From assembly GCF_000244975.1 (NCBI RefSeq), contig NZ_CM001440.1, forward strand, positions 1,291,538-1,355,537: DNA of 64,000 bases, given 5' to 3'. Source of the DNA: Saccharomonospora cyanea NA-134. GTDB taxonomy: Bacteria > Actinomycetota > Actinomycetes > Mycobacteriales > Pseudonocardiaceae. Numbering within the stretch: the stretch's first letter is position 1; each line of letters starts with the position of its first letter. Positions 50,654 to 63,082 of the stretch are shown piece by piece. The position numbers and the translations under genes were made by a program. The notes beneath the pieces were generated by a model. It saw only the letters and a list, made by a program, of their open reading frames with translations, was not told where the DNA came from and made no database searches.

Positions 50654-52290
50654 GCCGTCCCTCCCTTACGCCATACGGCGAACGGTCCGATGGCGAGCAG
50701 GTCCACGGGTGCGGAGCCGAAGCACTCCAACGCGTCCCTGGGGTCGTCGACCATGGGGCGTCCCGCCGTGTTGAGGCTCGTGTTCACCACCGTGGGCAGG
50801 CCCGTCCTGCGCTCGAACGCGGACAGCATGCGCGCCAGCAGCGGCTCGTCGGCGGAGTCCACGGTCTGGATCCGCGCCGTACCGTCCACATGGGTCACCG
50901 CGGGGATGCGGTCACGCCACCGGGGATCGACGTCGTGCACGAAGAGCATGTACGGACTCGGAATCGGCCCGCGCGAGAACAACTCGGACGCGCGGTCGGC
51001 GAGCACCATCGGCGCCACGGGCCGGAACTGCTCGCGGCCCTTCACGTCGTTCAGTCGTTCCAGGTTCTCGGACCTGCCGGGATGGGCGAGCAGCGACCGG
51101 TGACCGAGTGCGCGCGGCCCGAACTCCGCGCGACCCTGGAACCACGCCACGATCGCGTCGTCGGCGAGCGCGTCCGCGACCGTCTCGGCGATGTCGTCGC
51201 AGCGTTCGTACGGCACCCTGGCGCGGCGCAGCCAGTCCTCCAGCTCGTCGTCGGTCCAGCCTCGGCCGAGGTCGGCCCCGGACATGGGTTCGATCGCCTC
51301 ACCGAAGTCCGCGGCCAGTTGCAGCGCGGCGCCGAGTGCGGTGCCGGCGTCACCCGCCGCGGGCTGCACCCAGACGCGTTCGAACGGGCCTTCGTCGTAC
51401 AGACGGGTGTTGGCCACGCAGTTGAGCGCGGTACCTCCGGCCATGGCGAGGTCGGTGTGGCCGGTGCGCTCGTGCAGCCACCGGGCGAGGTCGAGCAGCA
51501 CCTCCTCGGTCACCTTCTGCACGCTGGCGGCCAGATCGGCGTGCTCGGGAAGGAACTCACCGTCGCGGTGCCGAGCCGGGGCGAAACGCTCCCACTCCAC
51601 CGGTTCGGTGCGGAACCCCCCGTCGCCGGTGGAGAAGACCAGCTCGCGCAGTTCGGGCAGGAAGCGTGGCGTGCCGTAGGAGGCGAGTGCCATGACCTTG
51701 TACTCGTCGCTGGACCGCTGGAAACCGAGGTGTGCCGTGAAGTCCTCGTAGGTGAGTCCGAGAGAGTGCGGAAGGCTCTGGTGGGCCAGCTCCAGGAACT
51801 TGCCGTCGCGGTACTCGCCGAGCACCGACGACTCGGCCTCGCCCCGGCCGTCCGAGGTGAGCACCGCGCAGTCACCGAACGGTGCGGCCAGCGCCGCGGA
51901 GGCGGCGTGCGCGACGTGGTGCCGGACGAACCGGACGATGCTCGGATCCAGCCCGGGCAACGCCGTCTTCAGGAACGCCGGTGCTCGCCGGGCGTAGAGC
52001 GTGCGCAGTTTCTCCCAGCCTCCGGCGTCCACGCCGCCGAGGGACTCGTCGACGAGCGTGGGATCGTAGGAGTACGCGACGGCGTCGAGTTCGGACGCGT
52101 CGAGCCCGGCCTGCCGCAGGCACCACGCCGCCGACTTCTCCGGTAACTCCCATGTGGAGAACGGAACAGGCGGTTTGCCGTGCTTGCGGCGGGTGAACCT
52201 CTCCTCCTCCGCGGCGGCGACGATCCGGCCGTCCACGACGATCGCGGCCGCGGGATCGTGAAAAACGGCGTTGATTCCGAGTATCCGCAC
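50650..52290 (-). CDS. NodU/CmcH-family carbamoyltransferase
   Basis: This 546-residue protein matches the NodU/TobZ/CmcH family: N-terminal ILGINAVFHDPAAAIVVDGR, metal-binding VRHHVAHAASA (His124, His128), MAGGTALNCVANTRL, then the C-terminal domain with AEFGPRALGHRSLLAHP and NTSLNTAGRPMVDDP. These enzymes transfer carbamoyl groups from carbamoyl phosphate to sugars or natural products. It is the first gene of the minus-strand heptose operon; the GTG has GGGAGGT upstream. A carbamoylated heptose or related sugar is therefore likely (inference). Confidence 0.93.
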   Translation of the reverse strand: MRILGINAVFHDPAAAIVVDGRIVAAAEEERFTRRKHGKPPVPFSTWELPEKSAAWCLRQAGLDASELDAVAYSYDPTLVDESLGGVDAGGWEKLRTLYARRAPAFLKTALPGLDPSIVRFVRHHVAHAASAALAAPFGDCAVLTSDGRGEAESSVLGEYRDGKFLELAHQSLPHSLGLTYEDFTAHLGFQRSSDEYKVMALASYGTPRFLPELRELVFSTGDGGFRTEPVEWERFAPARHRDGEFLPEHADLAASVQKVTEEVLLDLARWLHERTGHTDLAMAGGTALNCVANTRLYDEGPFERVWVQPAAGDAGTALGAALQLAADFGEAIEPMSGADLGRGWTDDELEDWLRRARVPYERCDDIAETVADALADDAIVAWFQGRAEFGPRALGHRSLLAHPGRSENLERLNDVKGREQFRPVAPMVLADRASELFSRGPIPSPYMLFVHDVDPRWRDRIPAVTHVDGTARIQTVDSADEPLLARMLSAFERRTGLPTVVNTSLNTAGRPMVDDPRDALECFGSAPVDLLAIGPFAVWRKGGTA

Positions 52291-52434
52291 TCGTGCACAC
52301 CTCCCGGATCGGGTGGAGTCGCTGTCGCGACCCGCACTATGTCGCTACCCGCTGAAGCGACGCCTAAACGGGTGCACGGCAAAACCCCAGGACGTCGCTA
52401 CGGAAGGTGAGCGAGAGCGGTCACCCGGAGTCAT

Positions 52435-53415
<981 letters not shown>

Positions 53416-53477
53416 GCCGGATCGGTTACCCTGGAGGTCCGGTGTGAAACGCTCCGCCAGCGGGTACAGGTCGGAGC

Positions 53478-54347
53478 ATGCGCGTGCTGGTGACCGGATG
53501 GCCGAGTTTCCTCCATGGTGAGGCGACCGCGGGGGACGTGTTGAGCATGCGACGCGTCGCCGACGCCCTCGAAGGGGCCGGCATCGGCGTGGACACGGCG
53601 TGGAGCCCCGGCCTGCGGCCGGGCGCACTGCATCTCGACGACGCGGACCCGGAACGCTACACCCATCTCGTTTTCGTGTGCGGGCCCGCGCACGGGGAGC
53701 AGGTGGAGTGGCTCCACCGTCGGTACGCGGTGTGCCGACGGATCGCGGTGGGGGTGTCGGTGATCGACCCCCGGAACCCCGCCGCGGCCGGGTTCCACCG
53801 CATTCTCGCCCGGGACGGGCTGGGGGAGGCGCAGCCGGACCTCTCCTACGCAGCGCACATCGACACGGTGCCGGTGGTGGGCATCATGCTCGCGCCGGGA
53901 CAGCACGAGTACGGCGGGCGCCGCAGACACGAGCAGGTGCACAAGACGTTGCTGAACTGGGTCACCGGCCTCGACTGCGCGCGGGTGAGCCTCGACACGC
54001 GGCTCGACAGCACGGACTGGCGGCACTGCGCCACACCGGACCAGTTCCTGTCCCTGGTGGCGCGGCTGGACGTCGTGTTGACCACGCGCATGCACGGGCT
54101 GGTGCTCGCGTTGCGGTCCGGTGTGCCCGCCGTCGCCGTGGACCCGGTGGCAGGCGGCGGGAAGGTGACGGCCCAGGGCGAGGCACTGGGCTGGCCCGCC
54201 GTGATCGGTGCCGAAGAACTCGACACCGACAGGTTGGACCGGTGGTGGCGCTGGTGCCTGTCGAACCCGGGTGGCGAGGGGGTGCGTACCCCGCCGGGCG
54301 GGCAGGGCACGCTCGTCGCGGAACTCCTGGGCGAGGTGCTCCGATGA
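53478..54347 (+). CDS. Polysaccharide pyruvyl transferase family protein
   Basis: This 289-residue protein resembles the polysaccharide pyruvyl transferase (WcaK-like) family: LVTGWPSFLHGEATAGDV at the start and VLTTRMHGLVLALRSGVPAVAVDP near residues 203-226. These GT-B-like enzymes add pyruvyl ketals to sugars; some relatives have other transferase roles. It starts a three-gene operon with two GT2 genes and is divergent from the epimerase gene. Family is probable; activity is unproven. Confidence 0.8.
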   Translation: MRVLVTGWPSFLHGEATAGDVLSMRRVADALEGAGIGVDTAWSPGLRPGALHLDDADPERYTHLVFVCGPAHGEQVEWLHRRYAVCRRIAVGVSVIDPRNPAAAGFHRILARDGLGEAQPDLSYAAHIDTVPVVGIMLAPGQHEYGGRRRHEQVHKTLLNWVTGLDCARVSLDTRLDSTDWRHCATPDQFLSLVARLDVVLTTRMHGLVLALRSGVPAVAVDPVAGGGKVTAQGEALGWPAVIGAEELDTDRLDRWWRWCLSNPGGEGVRTPPGGQGTLVAELLGEVLR

Positions 54348-55174
54348 GGACGACGGTGGTGATCGCCACGCGGGACCGCGCGGACGACCTCGCCAACACG
54401 CTGAAACACCTGCGGGCGCTGAAGCCCACCCCGCCGGTCATCGTGGTGGACAACGGGTCGTCCGACGACACGGCCACGCGGGTGCACGAGGACTTCCCGG
54501 AGGTGCGGCTCGTCCGGCTCCCGGAGAACGTGGGCATGGCGGCACGCAACCTGGGCGTGGAGGCGGCCGACACCCCGTACGTGGCGTTCTGCGACGACGA
54601 CTCCTGGTGGGCGCAGGGGTCGCTGTCCCAGGCCGAGGTGCTGTTCGACGCCTACCCCCGGGTCGGGCTCGTGGCGGCCACGACGCTGGTGGGCCCGGAA
54701 TGCCGCCGCGACCCCGTGTGCGAGGCGATGGCCCACAGCCCGCTGGGCACCGCACCCGACCTGCCTGGCCCCAGGGTGCTGGGCTTCCTCGCGTGCTCCG
54801 CGGTGGTGCGGCGCAGCGCGTTCCTCGACGCCGGGGGTTTCAACCCGCTGCTGCACTTCGGAGCCGAGGAGAAGCTGCTCGCCTACGACCTCGCCGCCCG
54901 GGGCTGGGAGCTGTGCTATGTCGACCGGCTGTACGCGCACCACCATCCGTCGGCGATCCGACCGTCCGCGGCCTGGCGACGGCGGATCGAGCGGCGGAAC
55001 AACGTGCTCATCACGTGGATGCGCCGCCCGCTGGGCGACTGCGCGCGCACGGCAGGCACGCTGCTTCGCGATCCCGTCGCGGCGGCGGGAGCGCTCCGCA
55101 GGCTGCCGAGGGCACTGGCGGACCGCCGCCCACTTCCCGACCACGTCGAACAGCGGATCAGGGAGCTCGCATGA
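54344..55174 (+). CDS. Family 2 glycosyltransferase
   Basis: This 276-residue GT-A enzyme shows VVIATRDRADDLANTLKHLR, IVVDNGSSDDTATRV, FCDDDSWWAQGSL and the acceptor/DxD region GGFNPLLHFGAEEKLLAYDLAARG. Overlaps with both neighbours (ATGA) show an operon. It closely resembles the next gene product, suggesting duplication. Donor and acceptor unknown. Confidence 0.92.
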   Translation: MRTTVVIATRDRADDLANTLKHLRALKPTPPVIVVDNGSSDDTATRVHEDFPEVRLVRLPENVGMAARNLGVEAADTPYVAFCDDDSWWAQGSLSQAEVLFDAYPRVGLVAATTLVGPECRRDPVCEAMAHSPLGTAPDLPGPRVLGFLACSAVVRRSAFLDAGGFNPLLHFGAEEKLLAYDLAARGWELCYVDRLYAHHHPSAIRPSAAWRRRIERRNNVLITWMRRPLGDCARTAGTLLRDPVAAAGALRRLPRALADRRPLPDHVEQRIRELA

Positions 55175-56061
55175 ACCGCGTCAGCGTCGTGATGATCACC
55201 CACAACCGTCGTGACGAGGCGCTGCGGACGCTGGAGGCGATGACGTCGCTGCCCGACGCCGCGCCGATCGTGGTCGCCGACAACGCCTCGACCGACGGCA
55301 CCGCCGACGCGATCGCCACCGTGTTCCCGCACGTGTCGTTGTTGAGGTGCGACCGCAATCTCGGAGCCCTCGCCCGTAACCTCGCCGTGCGCCAGATCCA
55401 GACACCGTACGTGGCGTTCTGCGACGACGACACCCGGTGGCAGCCGGGCGCGCTCACGCGGGCGGCGGAGTTGCTCGACACCTACCCCGGCCTGGCGTCG
55501 GTGACGGGCCGCTGCCTCGTGGAACCGGATCTGGTGGAGGACCCGATCACTCCCGAGCTGCGGGACTCCCCGGTTCGAGGGCCGGACTGGCTTCCCGGGC
55601 CCGCGCTGCTCGGTGTGATGGCGGGACTGACGACCTTCCGGGTGGAGGCGTTCCGGCAGGTGGGCGGGTTCTCGCCGCGCATGTGGCTCGGCGGGGAGGA
55701 GGAGCTGCTCGCCATCGACCTCGCCGCACACGGGTGGTGGATGTGCTGGGACCCCGACATCGTGATCCACCATGCGCCGTCACGGCAGCGCGACCCGCGA
55801 CGGCGCCGCCAGCTCGGCATCCGTAACACGCTGTGGACGCTGTGGCTGCGCAGACCCGCCCGGTCGGCGGCACGGCGCACCGTCGACGTGCTGCGTTCCG
55901 CGCCCAGGGACGCCGCCACCCTCGGCGCTGTGGCCGAGGCGGTGCGGGGGCTGCCGTGGGTGCTGTCCGAACGCCGGGTGGTGCCACCGTCGGTGGAGGA
56001 GGGACTGCGGTCGCTGGAGGACTCCCAACGACGCTCCACCGCTCGGCGCTACGTCGGATGA
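55171..56061 (+). CDS. Family 2 glycosyltransferase
   Basis: This 296-residue enzyme shows VVMITHNRRDEALRTLEAM, IVVADNASTDGTADAI, FCDDDTRWQPGAL and GGFSPRMWLGGEEELLAIDLAAHG. It parallels the preceding GT2 along its length. It ends the three-gene glycan operon and is followed after 71 nt by a ClpC-like gene. Specificity unknown. Confidence 0.92.
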   Translation: MNRVSVVMITHNRRDEALRTLEAMTSLPDAAPIVVADNASTDGTADAIATVFPHVSLLRCDRNLGALARNLAVRQIQTPYVAFCDDDTRWQPGALTRAAELLDTYPGLASVTGRCLVEPDLVEDPITPELRDSPVRGPDWLPGPALLGVMAGLTTFRVEAFRQVGGFSPRMWLGGEEELLAIDLAAHGWWMCWDPDIVIHHAPSRQRDPRRRRQLGIRNTLWTLWLRRPARSAARRTVDVLRSAPRDAATLGAVAEAVRGLPWVLSERRVVPPSVEEGLRSLEDSQRRSTARRYVG

Positions 56062-56132
56062 CGGGTTGACGAACCGCTCCACCGGGTAGGCCGGGGAGCG
56101 AGAACGAACCGCCGCCGAGAGGGAGTGTGTCG

Positions 56133-58664
<2,532 letters not shown>

Positions 58665-58675
58665 GCGGTGCGAAG

Positions 58676-58709
58676 AAGGGGGACCGGCGCTCGTGGCCGG
58701 TCCCCCTTT
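58676..58709. terminator. Strong terminator between convergent clpC-like and GT4 genes
   Basis: AAGGGGGACCGG (58676-58687) pairs with CCGGTCCCCCTT (58697-58708), 9-nt loop, followed by T. A T/A-flanked stem of 12 bp fits a bidirectional intrinsic terminator. Confidence 0.85.
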
Positions 58710-58724
58710 CCCGTCGCTACCCTC

Positions 58725-59933
58725 TCACCCCGTCTCCTCGCTGAGCGCTGCCGCGGGCACCACGCGTTCGTAGACGCGGAAGGTGTCGGTGGCGATGCGG
58801 TCCCACGAGTACCGGCACCGGGCGCGATCGGAGCCGGCGATGCCGTAGGCGTCGCGCAGCGCGGCGTCGGAGAGCAGCTTGCGCACGGCCGCGGCCACCG
58901 CGTCGGGCCGCCTCGGCGGCACGTGCACACCCGTCACCCCGTCCACCACGCTGTCGGTGAGCCCACCGACCGCCGCGGCCACCACGGGCACGCCGCAGGC
59001 CATCGCCTCCAGCGGCACGATGCCGAACGGCTCGTACCACGGCGTGCACACCACCACGTCGGCCGAACGCAGCAACGCGGGCACGTCGGCCCTGGCGATC
59101 TGCCCTGTCAACCGCACGCGGTCGGCCACTCCCAGCTCGGAGGCGAACCGCAGCAGGCGCTGTGCCTCCGGGTCCTCGGCCAGCCTGCCCTCCTGAGGGC
59201 CGCCCGCGATGACCAGCTCCACCTCGGGCAGGGAACGCAGCGCCGCGATGGCGACGTCGAAGCCCTTGCGCGGCACCAGCCTGCCCACCGAGACGACGCG
59301 GTACCGGTGGTCCCGGGGTTCTGCGGGGCCCTGGGGGGTGAAGCGCTCCAGGTCCACCCCACAGGGGACCACCGACATGCGTGACCTCGGCAGCCCCATC
59401 CGCACCAGCTCGAACACCTCGTCCGAGCACGTCGCCGCCACCCGGGACGCGTGCCTGCCGATGAGCCGTTCCAAGCCGATCCGTTCGGCGGGGCTCGTGT
59501 CGTGCGCGCCCTGGTGCCGACGCTTGACCACGCCGAGCGCGTGGAAAGTCTGCACCACCGGGACGTCGAGCGGACGCGCCGCCATCAGCGAGGCCAGCCC
59601 TGACATCCAGAAGTGGGCGTGGACGACGTCCGGGCGGTCCGCCTCCCAGTGAGAGCTCAGAAACCGGGTGAACTCGCCCATGTGCGGCAGCAGTTCGTCC
59701 TTCGGTACGTACCGGGGCGGGCCCGCGGGTACGTGCACCACGCGGTAGCCGCCGGGCATGGTGACCTCGTCGGGCTGCTTTTCGTCGTCCCGGCGGGTGT
59801 AGACGGTCACCTCGTGTCCCGCCCTGGTCAGGCCCGCGGACAGCTCGGCGACGTGCACGTTCTGTCCCCCGGCGTCGACCTCACCCAGTGCCGCCAGTGG
59901 GCTGGCGTGCTCGGAAACCATCGAGATCTTCAT
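58725..59933 (-). CDS. Family 4 glycosyltransferase (GT-B, MshA-like)
   Basis: This 402-residue protein starts MKISMVSEHASPLAALGEVD and contains GGQNVHVAELSAGL, VHAHFWMSGLA, VVPCGVDLERFTP, VSVGRLVPRKGFDVAI and the donor-binding EPFGIVPLEAMACGVPVVAA. These are the motifs of retaining GT4 enzymes of the MshA/sucrose-synthase type. It ends the glycan region together with the next gene. Acceptor unknown. Confidence 0.93.
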   Translation of the reverse strand: MKISMVSEHASPLAALGEVDAGGQNVHVAELSAGLTRAGHEVTVYTRRDDEKQPDEVTMPGGYRVVHVPAGPPRYVPKDELLPHMGEFTRFLSSHWEADRPDVVHAHFWMSGLASLMAARPLDVPVVQTFHALGVVKRRHQGAHDTSPAERIGLERLIGRHASRVAATCSDEVFELVRMGLPRSRMSVVPCGVDLERFTPQGPAEPRDHRYRVVSVGRLVPRKGFDVAIAALRSLPEVELVIAGGPQEGRLAEDPEAQRLLRFASELGVADRVRLTGQIARADVPALLRSADVVVCTPWYEPFGIVPLEAMACGVPVVAAAVGGLTDSVVDGVTGVHVPPRRPDAVAAAVRKLLSDAALRDAYGIAGSDRARCRYSWDRIATDTFRVYERVVPAAALSEETG

Positions 59934-59952
59934 CGTGCCTCCTGCGAGGGGT

Positions 59953-60897
59953 TCAGGGCGCGAGCGATTCGAGCAGGACGTCCCAGCGGCGCAGGAACGC
60001 GTCGAGACCGAAGTGCGCCAGGGCGTACTCGCGTGCCGACTTGCCCATGCGCGTGGCCAGTTCCGGGTCGGCGCAGAGGGTCGACACCGCCGAGGCGAGG
60101 TCGGTGACGTCCGTGGACACGAGTCCCGCGTCGGACGGCACCGCCGTGGCCGCCTCGGTCGAGGCGACCGCGACCACGGGCATACCGAGCTGCATGGCTT
60201 CCAGCAGGGACAGCCCCAGTGAGGTCCACCGTGCGGTGTGCACGTAGACGCGCCTGCGTGCCATGTCGGTGTGCAGTGCTTCGTGGGAGAGATCGCCGAC
60301 CGGGGTCACCCCGTCGACGGCGACGTTTTCCACCCCGATCCCGTAGAGGTCGACCGGTGCGGCGCGAGCGAACACGGGCAGCAGGTCGGTGCCCACCACG
60401 CGGCCTCGCCGCACCGGTTCGTTGATGAGCACGGCGGCGCGGGGAAGTTCGCCGGTGTAGCGGTGTCCGGGGTCGACGATGCCGTGGTCGATCACCGTCG
60501 TGGGGGCGATCCCGTTGTCCCACATCAGCTCGTTGTAGTGGGTCACGTGCACGACGGGGATGCCGTCCTGGTCGGCCATCGGGTGCCGGGTGGTGGCCGC
60601 GTGCTCCCGAGGGGTGTTGTGCTCGACGTAGACGGCGGGTACGTCCACGCCAGGGGTGCGCCCCAGCCACCGGTGGGTGAGCTCGATCTCCTCGGGTCGC
60701 TGGAGTACCACGGCGTCGACGTCCTGTTCACGCAGGTCGTCGGGGCTCACCTCCACCGCGGAGGTGGGCCAGTTCCGCCCGCAGCGTCCCCTGCCCCACG
60801 GCCCGCGATCGTCCACAGTGGGCAGTAAGTAAGTGTGTTTTCCTTGAACGAACGCGGTTGTCCACGAACCGTGGACATGCCACACCAGGACTTTCAT
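59953..60897 (-). CDS. GT-B glycosyltransferase
   Basis: This 314-residue protein starts MKVLVWHVHGSWTTAFVQGK and shows VYVEHNTPREHAATTRHP, HVTHYNELMWDNG and the C-terminal donor motif SLGLSLLEAMQLGMPVVAVAS. It is a short GT1/GT4-like enzyme found next to the preceding type of glycosyltransferase in actinobacteria. It is first of the pair, 19 nt before the GT4 gene. Donor and acceptor unknown. Confidence 0.85.
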   Translation of the reverse strand: MKVLVWHVHGSWTTAFVQGKHTYLLPTVDDRGPWGRGRCGRNWPTSAVEVSPDDLREQDVDAVVLQRPEEIELTHRWLGRTPGVDVPAVYVEHNTPREHAATTRHPMADQDGIPVVHVTHYNELMWDNGIAPTTVIDHGIVDPGHRYTGELPRAAVLINEPVRRGRVVGTDLLPVFARAAPVDLYGIGVENVAVDGVTPVGDLSHEALHTDMARRRVYVHTARWTSLGLSLLEAMQLGMPVVAVASTEAATAVPSDAGLVSTDVTDLASAVSTLCADPELATRMGKSAREYALAHFGLDAFLRRWDVLLESLAP

Positions 60898-60993
60898 GCC
60901 ACCGAAGTTGCCCGGACGCCTGCTGGGCTAAACCGTCCGTAGCGCGGCCGGTCGTGGGGTGGTGACCCTGCGTAGAGGATGTTCCGGCACCCG

Positions 60994-61428
60994 TCACGTG
61001 GCGTGTCCGGTCGCCGCACCGCCCCGCGACGGCACCACGCTGATCAGCAGGCCCAGCACCGCTGTCACCCCGTACAGACACACGTTCGCCACGTGCACGT
61101 TAGCGAGATTGCCCAGGGGCGAGACGGTTATGGCCAGCATGCTGTAGGCGAAGATCCCGGCGAAGCCGAAGAAACTCAGCCAGCCGAACGCGCGTGCGGT
61201 CGCCTCGGTGTGCGCGGCCGCCACCCCCAGCGCGCCCACCCCCGTGTGTCCGATGTTGAGCAGGCCGCTGATCCCGAACACCCACACGGTACGGGAAGGG
61301 TCGTAACCCATGTCGGAGCCGACCAGCGCGAACCCGGAGATACCGAGCACCAGGTAGGCCAGGCCGATGACGAGCACCGTGAGGCGCAGCGCCGCCGCAG
61401 GCGGATGCGCTCTTTCCGAACCTCTCAT
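60994..61428 (-). CDS. DUF4383 membrane protein
   Basis: This 144-residue protein has four hydrophobic segments (about 15-38, 50-70, 84-104, 113-133) and the short conserved loops GISGLLNIGHTGVG and NLANVHVANVCLYG of DUF4383. The ATG at 61428 is well placed before the first segment. These proteins are common in actinobacteria with no known role. It lies downstream of an anti-sigma-like ATPase gene on the same strand. Confidence 0.85.
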   Translation of the reverse strand: MRGSERAHPPAAALRLTVLVIGLAYLVLGISGFALVGSDMGYDPSRTVWVFGISGLLNIGHTGVGALGVAAAHTEATARAFGWLSFFGFAGIFAYSMLAITVSPLGNLANVHVANVCLYGVTAVLGLLISVVPSRGGAATGHAT

Positions 61429-61479
61429 GTCCTGCCCCCTCTCGGCGTCGCGGACCTCGCCGCGCGTGGCGGGTGGGCG

Positions 61480-61872
61480 TTACCGGGCGATGCGGTGGGC
61501 GGCCTGCTTCGCGAAGTCGATGTGAACCACCCGGTCCATGTCCCGTTGCGGGTCGAAGTCGTAGCGCCACGCCGACAGGAAGTCGGTGACCGTGCCCAGC
61601 ATCTGCCATCCGAGGGAGTGCTTGCTCGGCACACCACCGGAGACCGTCGTCGCGGACACCTCGGCGCGCAGGGTGCCGAACACGACGGACAACCGGCAGG
61701 TCAACAGCGCCCCCGGCACGGAGGCGTGGACGAGACTCGCGCACGCCTCGTCGACCGCGAGGACGATGTCGGTGACCTCGTCGGGGCCGAATCCCTCGCG
61801 CTCGGCCACTCCCTGTGCCATCATGCGGACCGTCGCCAGATGTCGAGGATCGGCGGGAACTCGCAGTTCCAT
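61480..61872 (-). CDS. Anti-sigma regulatory factor-like ATP-binding (HATPase_c) protein
   Basis: This protein of about 130 residues starts MELRVPADPRHLATVRMMAQ. It has an RsbW/HATPase_c-type core: GFGPDEVTDIVLAVDEACAS is the N-box helix, although the usual Asn after the EAC group is missing (DEACASLVHAS), and a G-box-like end is reduced. Such proteins bind ATP and inhibit sigma factors or phosphorylate STAS antagonists. ATG at 61872 fits the domain start; ATG at 61923 would add 17 residues. Loss of the N-box Asn suggests altered activity. Confidence 0.72.
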   Translation of the reverse strand: MELRVPADPRHLATVRMMAQGVAEREGFGPDEVTDIVLAVDEACASLVHASVPGALLTCRLSVVFGTLRAEVSATTVSGGVPSKHSLGWQMLGTVTDFLSAWRYDFDPQRDMDRVVHIDFAKQAAHRIAR

Positions 61873-62117
61873 CGGTCCGTGGCACCTCTGACCGAACCAG
61901 TCCACCAGCTCACGTCTTCCCATGATGTGGCCGGGGTACCCGTCGAGCGGGTGTCCACACTCACCCGAGTGGGACCACGGTCGTTCGGCCTTTCGAGGCC
62001 TTCTCCGGTGAGCGTCGCCGGAGGTTTGTGCCAGCTCCCTTCGGGGCACACGGTGACCACCGTCGAGCGGTCACCGGTGCGTGAGTGCCGCGTGTACACG
62101 ACGAATGGGAGGAAGCC

Positions 62118-62531
62118 GTGGTGTACGACGAACAGCGTGACGCCGTGGGCGAGCGCTCGGTGGCGCAGCTCGTCAACGACCTCTCCGCACAGGTGAGCAG
62201 GCTCGTCCGCGACGAGATGAAACTCGCCCGGGCCGAGATGCAGACGAAGGGCAAGCGGTTCGGGATCGGCGCGGGAATGGCCGGAGCGGGCGGGTTGCTG
62301 GCCTTCTTCGGGACGGCGGTGCTCGTCGCCGCTGCCGTGCTGGCGCTCGCGCTCGTGCTGCCCGCGTGGGCGGCGGCCCTGGTGGTCGGCGGCGCGTTGC
62401 TGTTGTTGGCCGGGCTGCTCGCGCTCCTCGGCAGGAACCAGGTGCAGAAGGCGACACCACCCATGCCGAGGGAGTCCATCGAGAGCGTGCGCAAGGACAT
62501 CGACACCGTGAAGGAGAGGATGCGGCAATGA
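62118..62531 (+). CDS. Phage-holin-family (DUF1469-like) membrane protein
   Basis: This 137-residue protein has an amphipathic N-terminal helix (ERSVAQLVNDLSAQVSRLVR), two long membrane segments (about 52-75 and 80-104), and a charged helical tail. It matches the actinobacterial holin-superfamily/DUF1469 proteins. The start is GTG at 62118 with GGAGG 5 nt upstream, or the adjacent GTG at 62121. It begins an overlapping three-gene set with DUF3618 and DUF4235 proteins. The set probably shapes the envelope; its role is not known. Confidence 0.85.
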   Translation: MVYDEQRDAVGERSVAQLVNDLSAQVSRLVRDEMKLARAEMQTKGKRFGIGAGMAGAGGLLAFFGTAVLVAAAVLALALVLPAWAAALVVGGALLLLAGLLALLGRNQVQKATPPMPRESIESVRKDIDTVKERMRQ

Positions 62532-62818
62532 GTTCGTCGACCTCGTCGACCTCCTCGTCGAGCTCGCCGGACGACGAGTTCCCGCAGACGGTGGAGCAGG
62601 CGCGCACGGACATCGAACTCACGAGGCAGGAGCTGGGTGAGACCGCGAGGGAACTCATGAACCGGCTCAACGTGGGGGAACGCGCCAAGGAGCAGTTCCA
62701 CGACCGCTCACAGGTCGTGCTGCGTGTCCTGCGGGCCAACCCCGTCTTCGTGGCGGCGGGCGGGGCGGCCGTCGCGGCCCTCTTCGGCGGCCTGCTCACG
62801 TGGAGGCTGAAGCGGTGA
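62528..62818 (+). CDS. DUF3618 protein
   Basis: This 96-residue protein begins with a Ser-rich low-complexity stretch (SSSTSSTSSSSSPDDE), then the DUF3618 core TVEQARTDIELTRQELGETA, and one C-terminal membrane segment (about 72-90) with a basic end. It overlaps the holin-like gene by ATGA and the next gene by GTGA. A tail-anchored orientation is likely. Function unknown. Confidence 0.88.
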   Translation: MSSSTSSTSSSSSPDDEFPQTVEQARTDIELTRQELGETARELMNRLNVGERAKEQFHDRSQVVLRVLRANPVFVAAGGAAVAALFGGLLTWRLKR

Positions 62819-63078
62819 AGGTGTTGTACCGCCCACTCAGCCTGCTGGTCAGCGTGGGCGGTGGCCTCCTGGCGAGCGCGGTGTTCAGGCAGTTGTGGCG
62901 GCGGGTGACCGGGGATTCCAGGGCGCCCAAAGCCACCGACCGTAACTTCAAGGCGTGGCAGGTCGTGGCGGCCGCCGCTGCTCAGGGAGCCGTGGTGGGA
63001 GCAGTGAAGGCAGCGGTCGACCGGGCCGGTGCCGCGGGATACGAGAAGGCGACCGGTGCCTGGCCGGGGAACGAGTAA
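62815..63078 (+). CDS. DUF4235 membrane protein
   Basis: This 87-residue protein starts MKVLYRPLSLLVSVGGGLLA from GTG at 62815. It has two membrane segments (about 7-26 and 47-66), the polar loop RRVTGDSRAPKATDRNFKAW and the DUF4235 end YEKATGAWPG. It is last of the overlapping set of three envelope proteins. Function unknown. Confidence 0.87.
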   Translation: MKVLYRPLSLLVSVGGGLLASAVFRQLWRRVTGDSRAPKATDRNFKAWQVVAAAAAQGAVVGAVKAAVDRAGAAGYEKATGAWPGNE

Positions 63079-63082
63079 ACGC

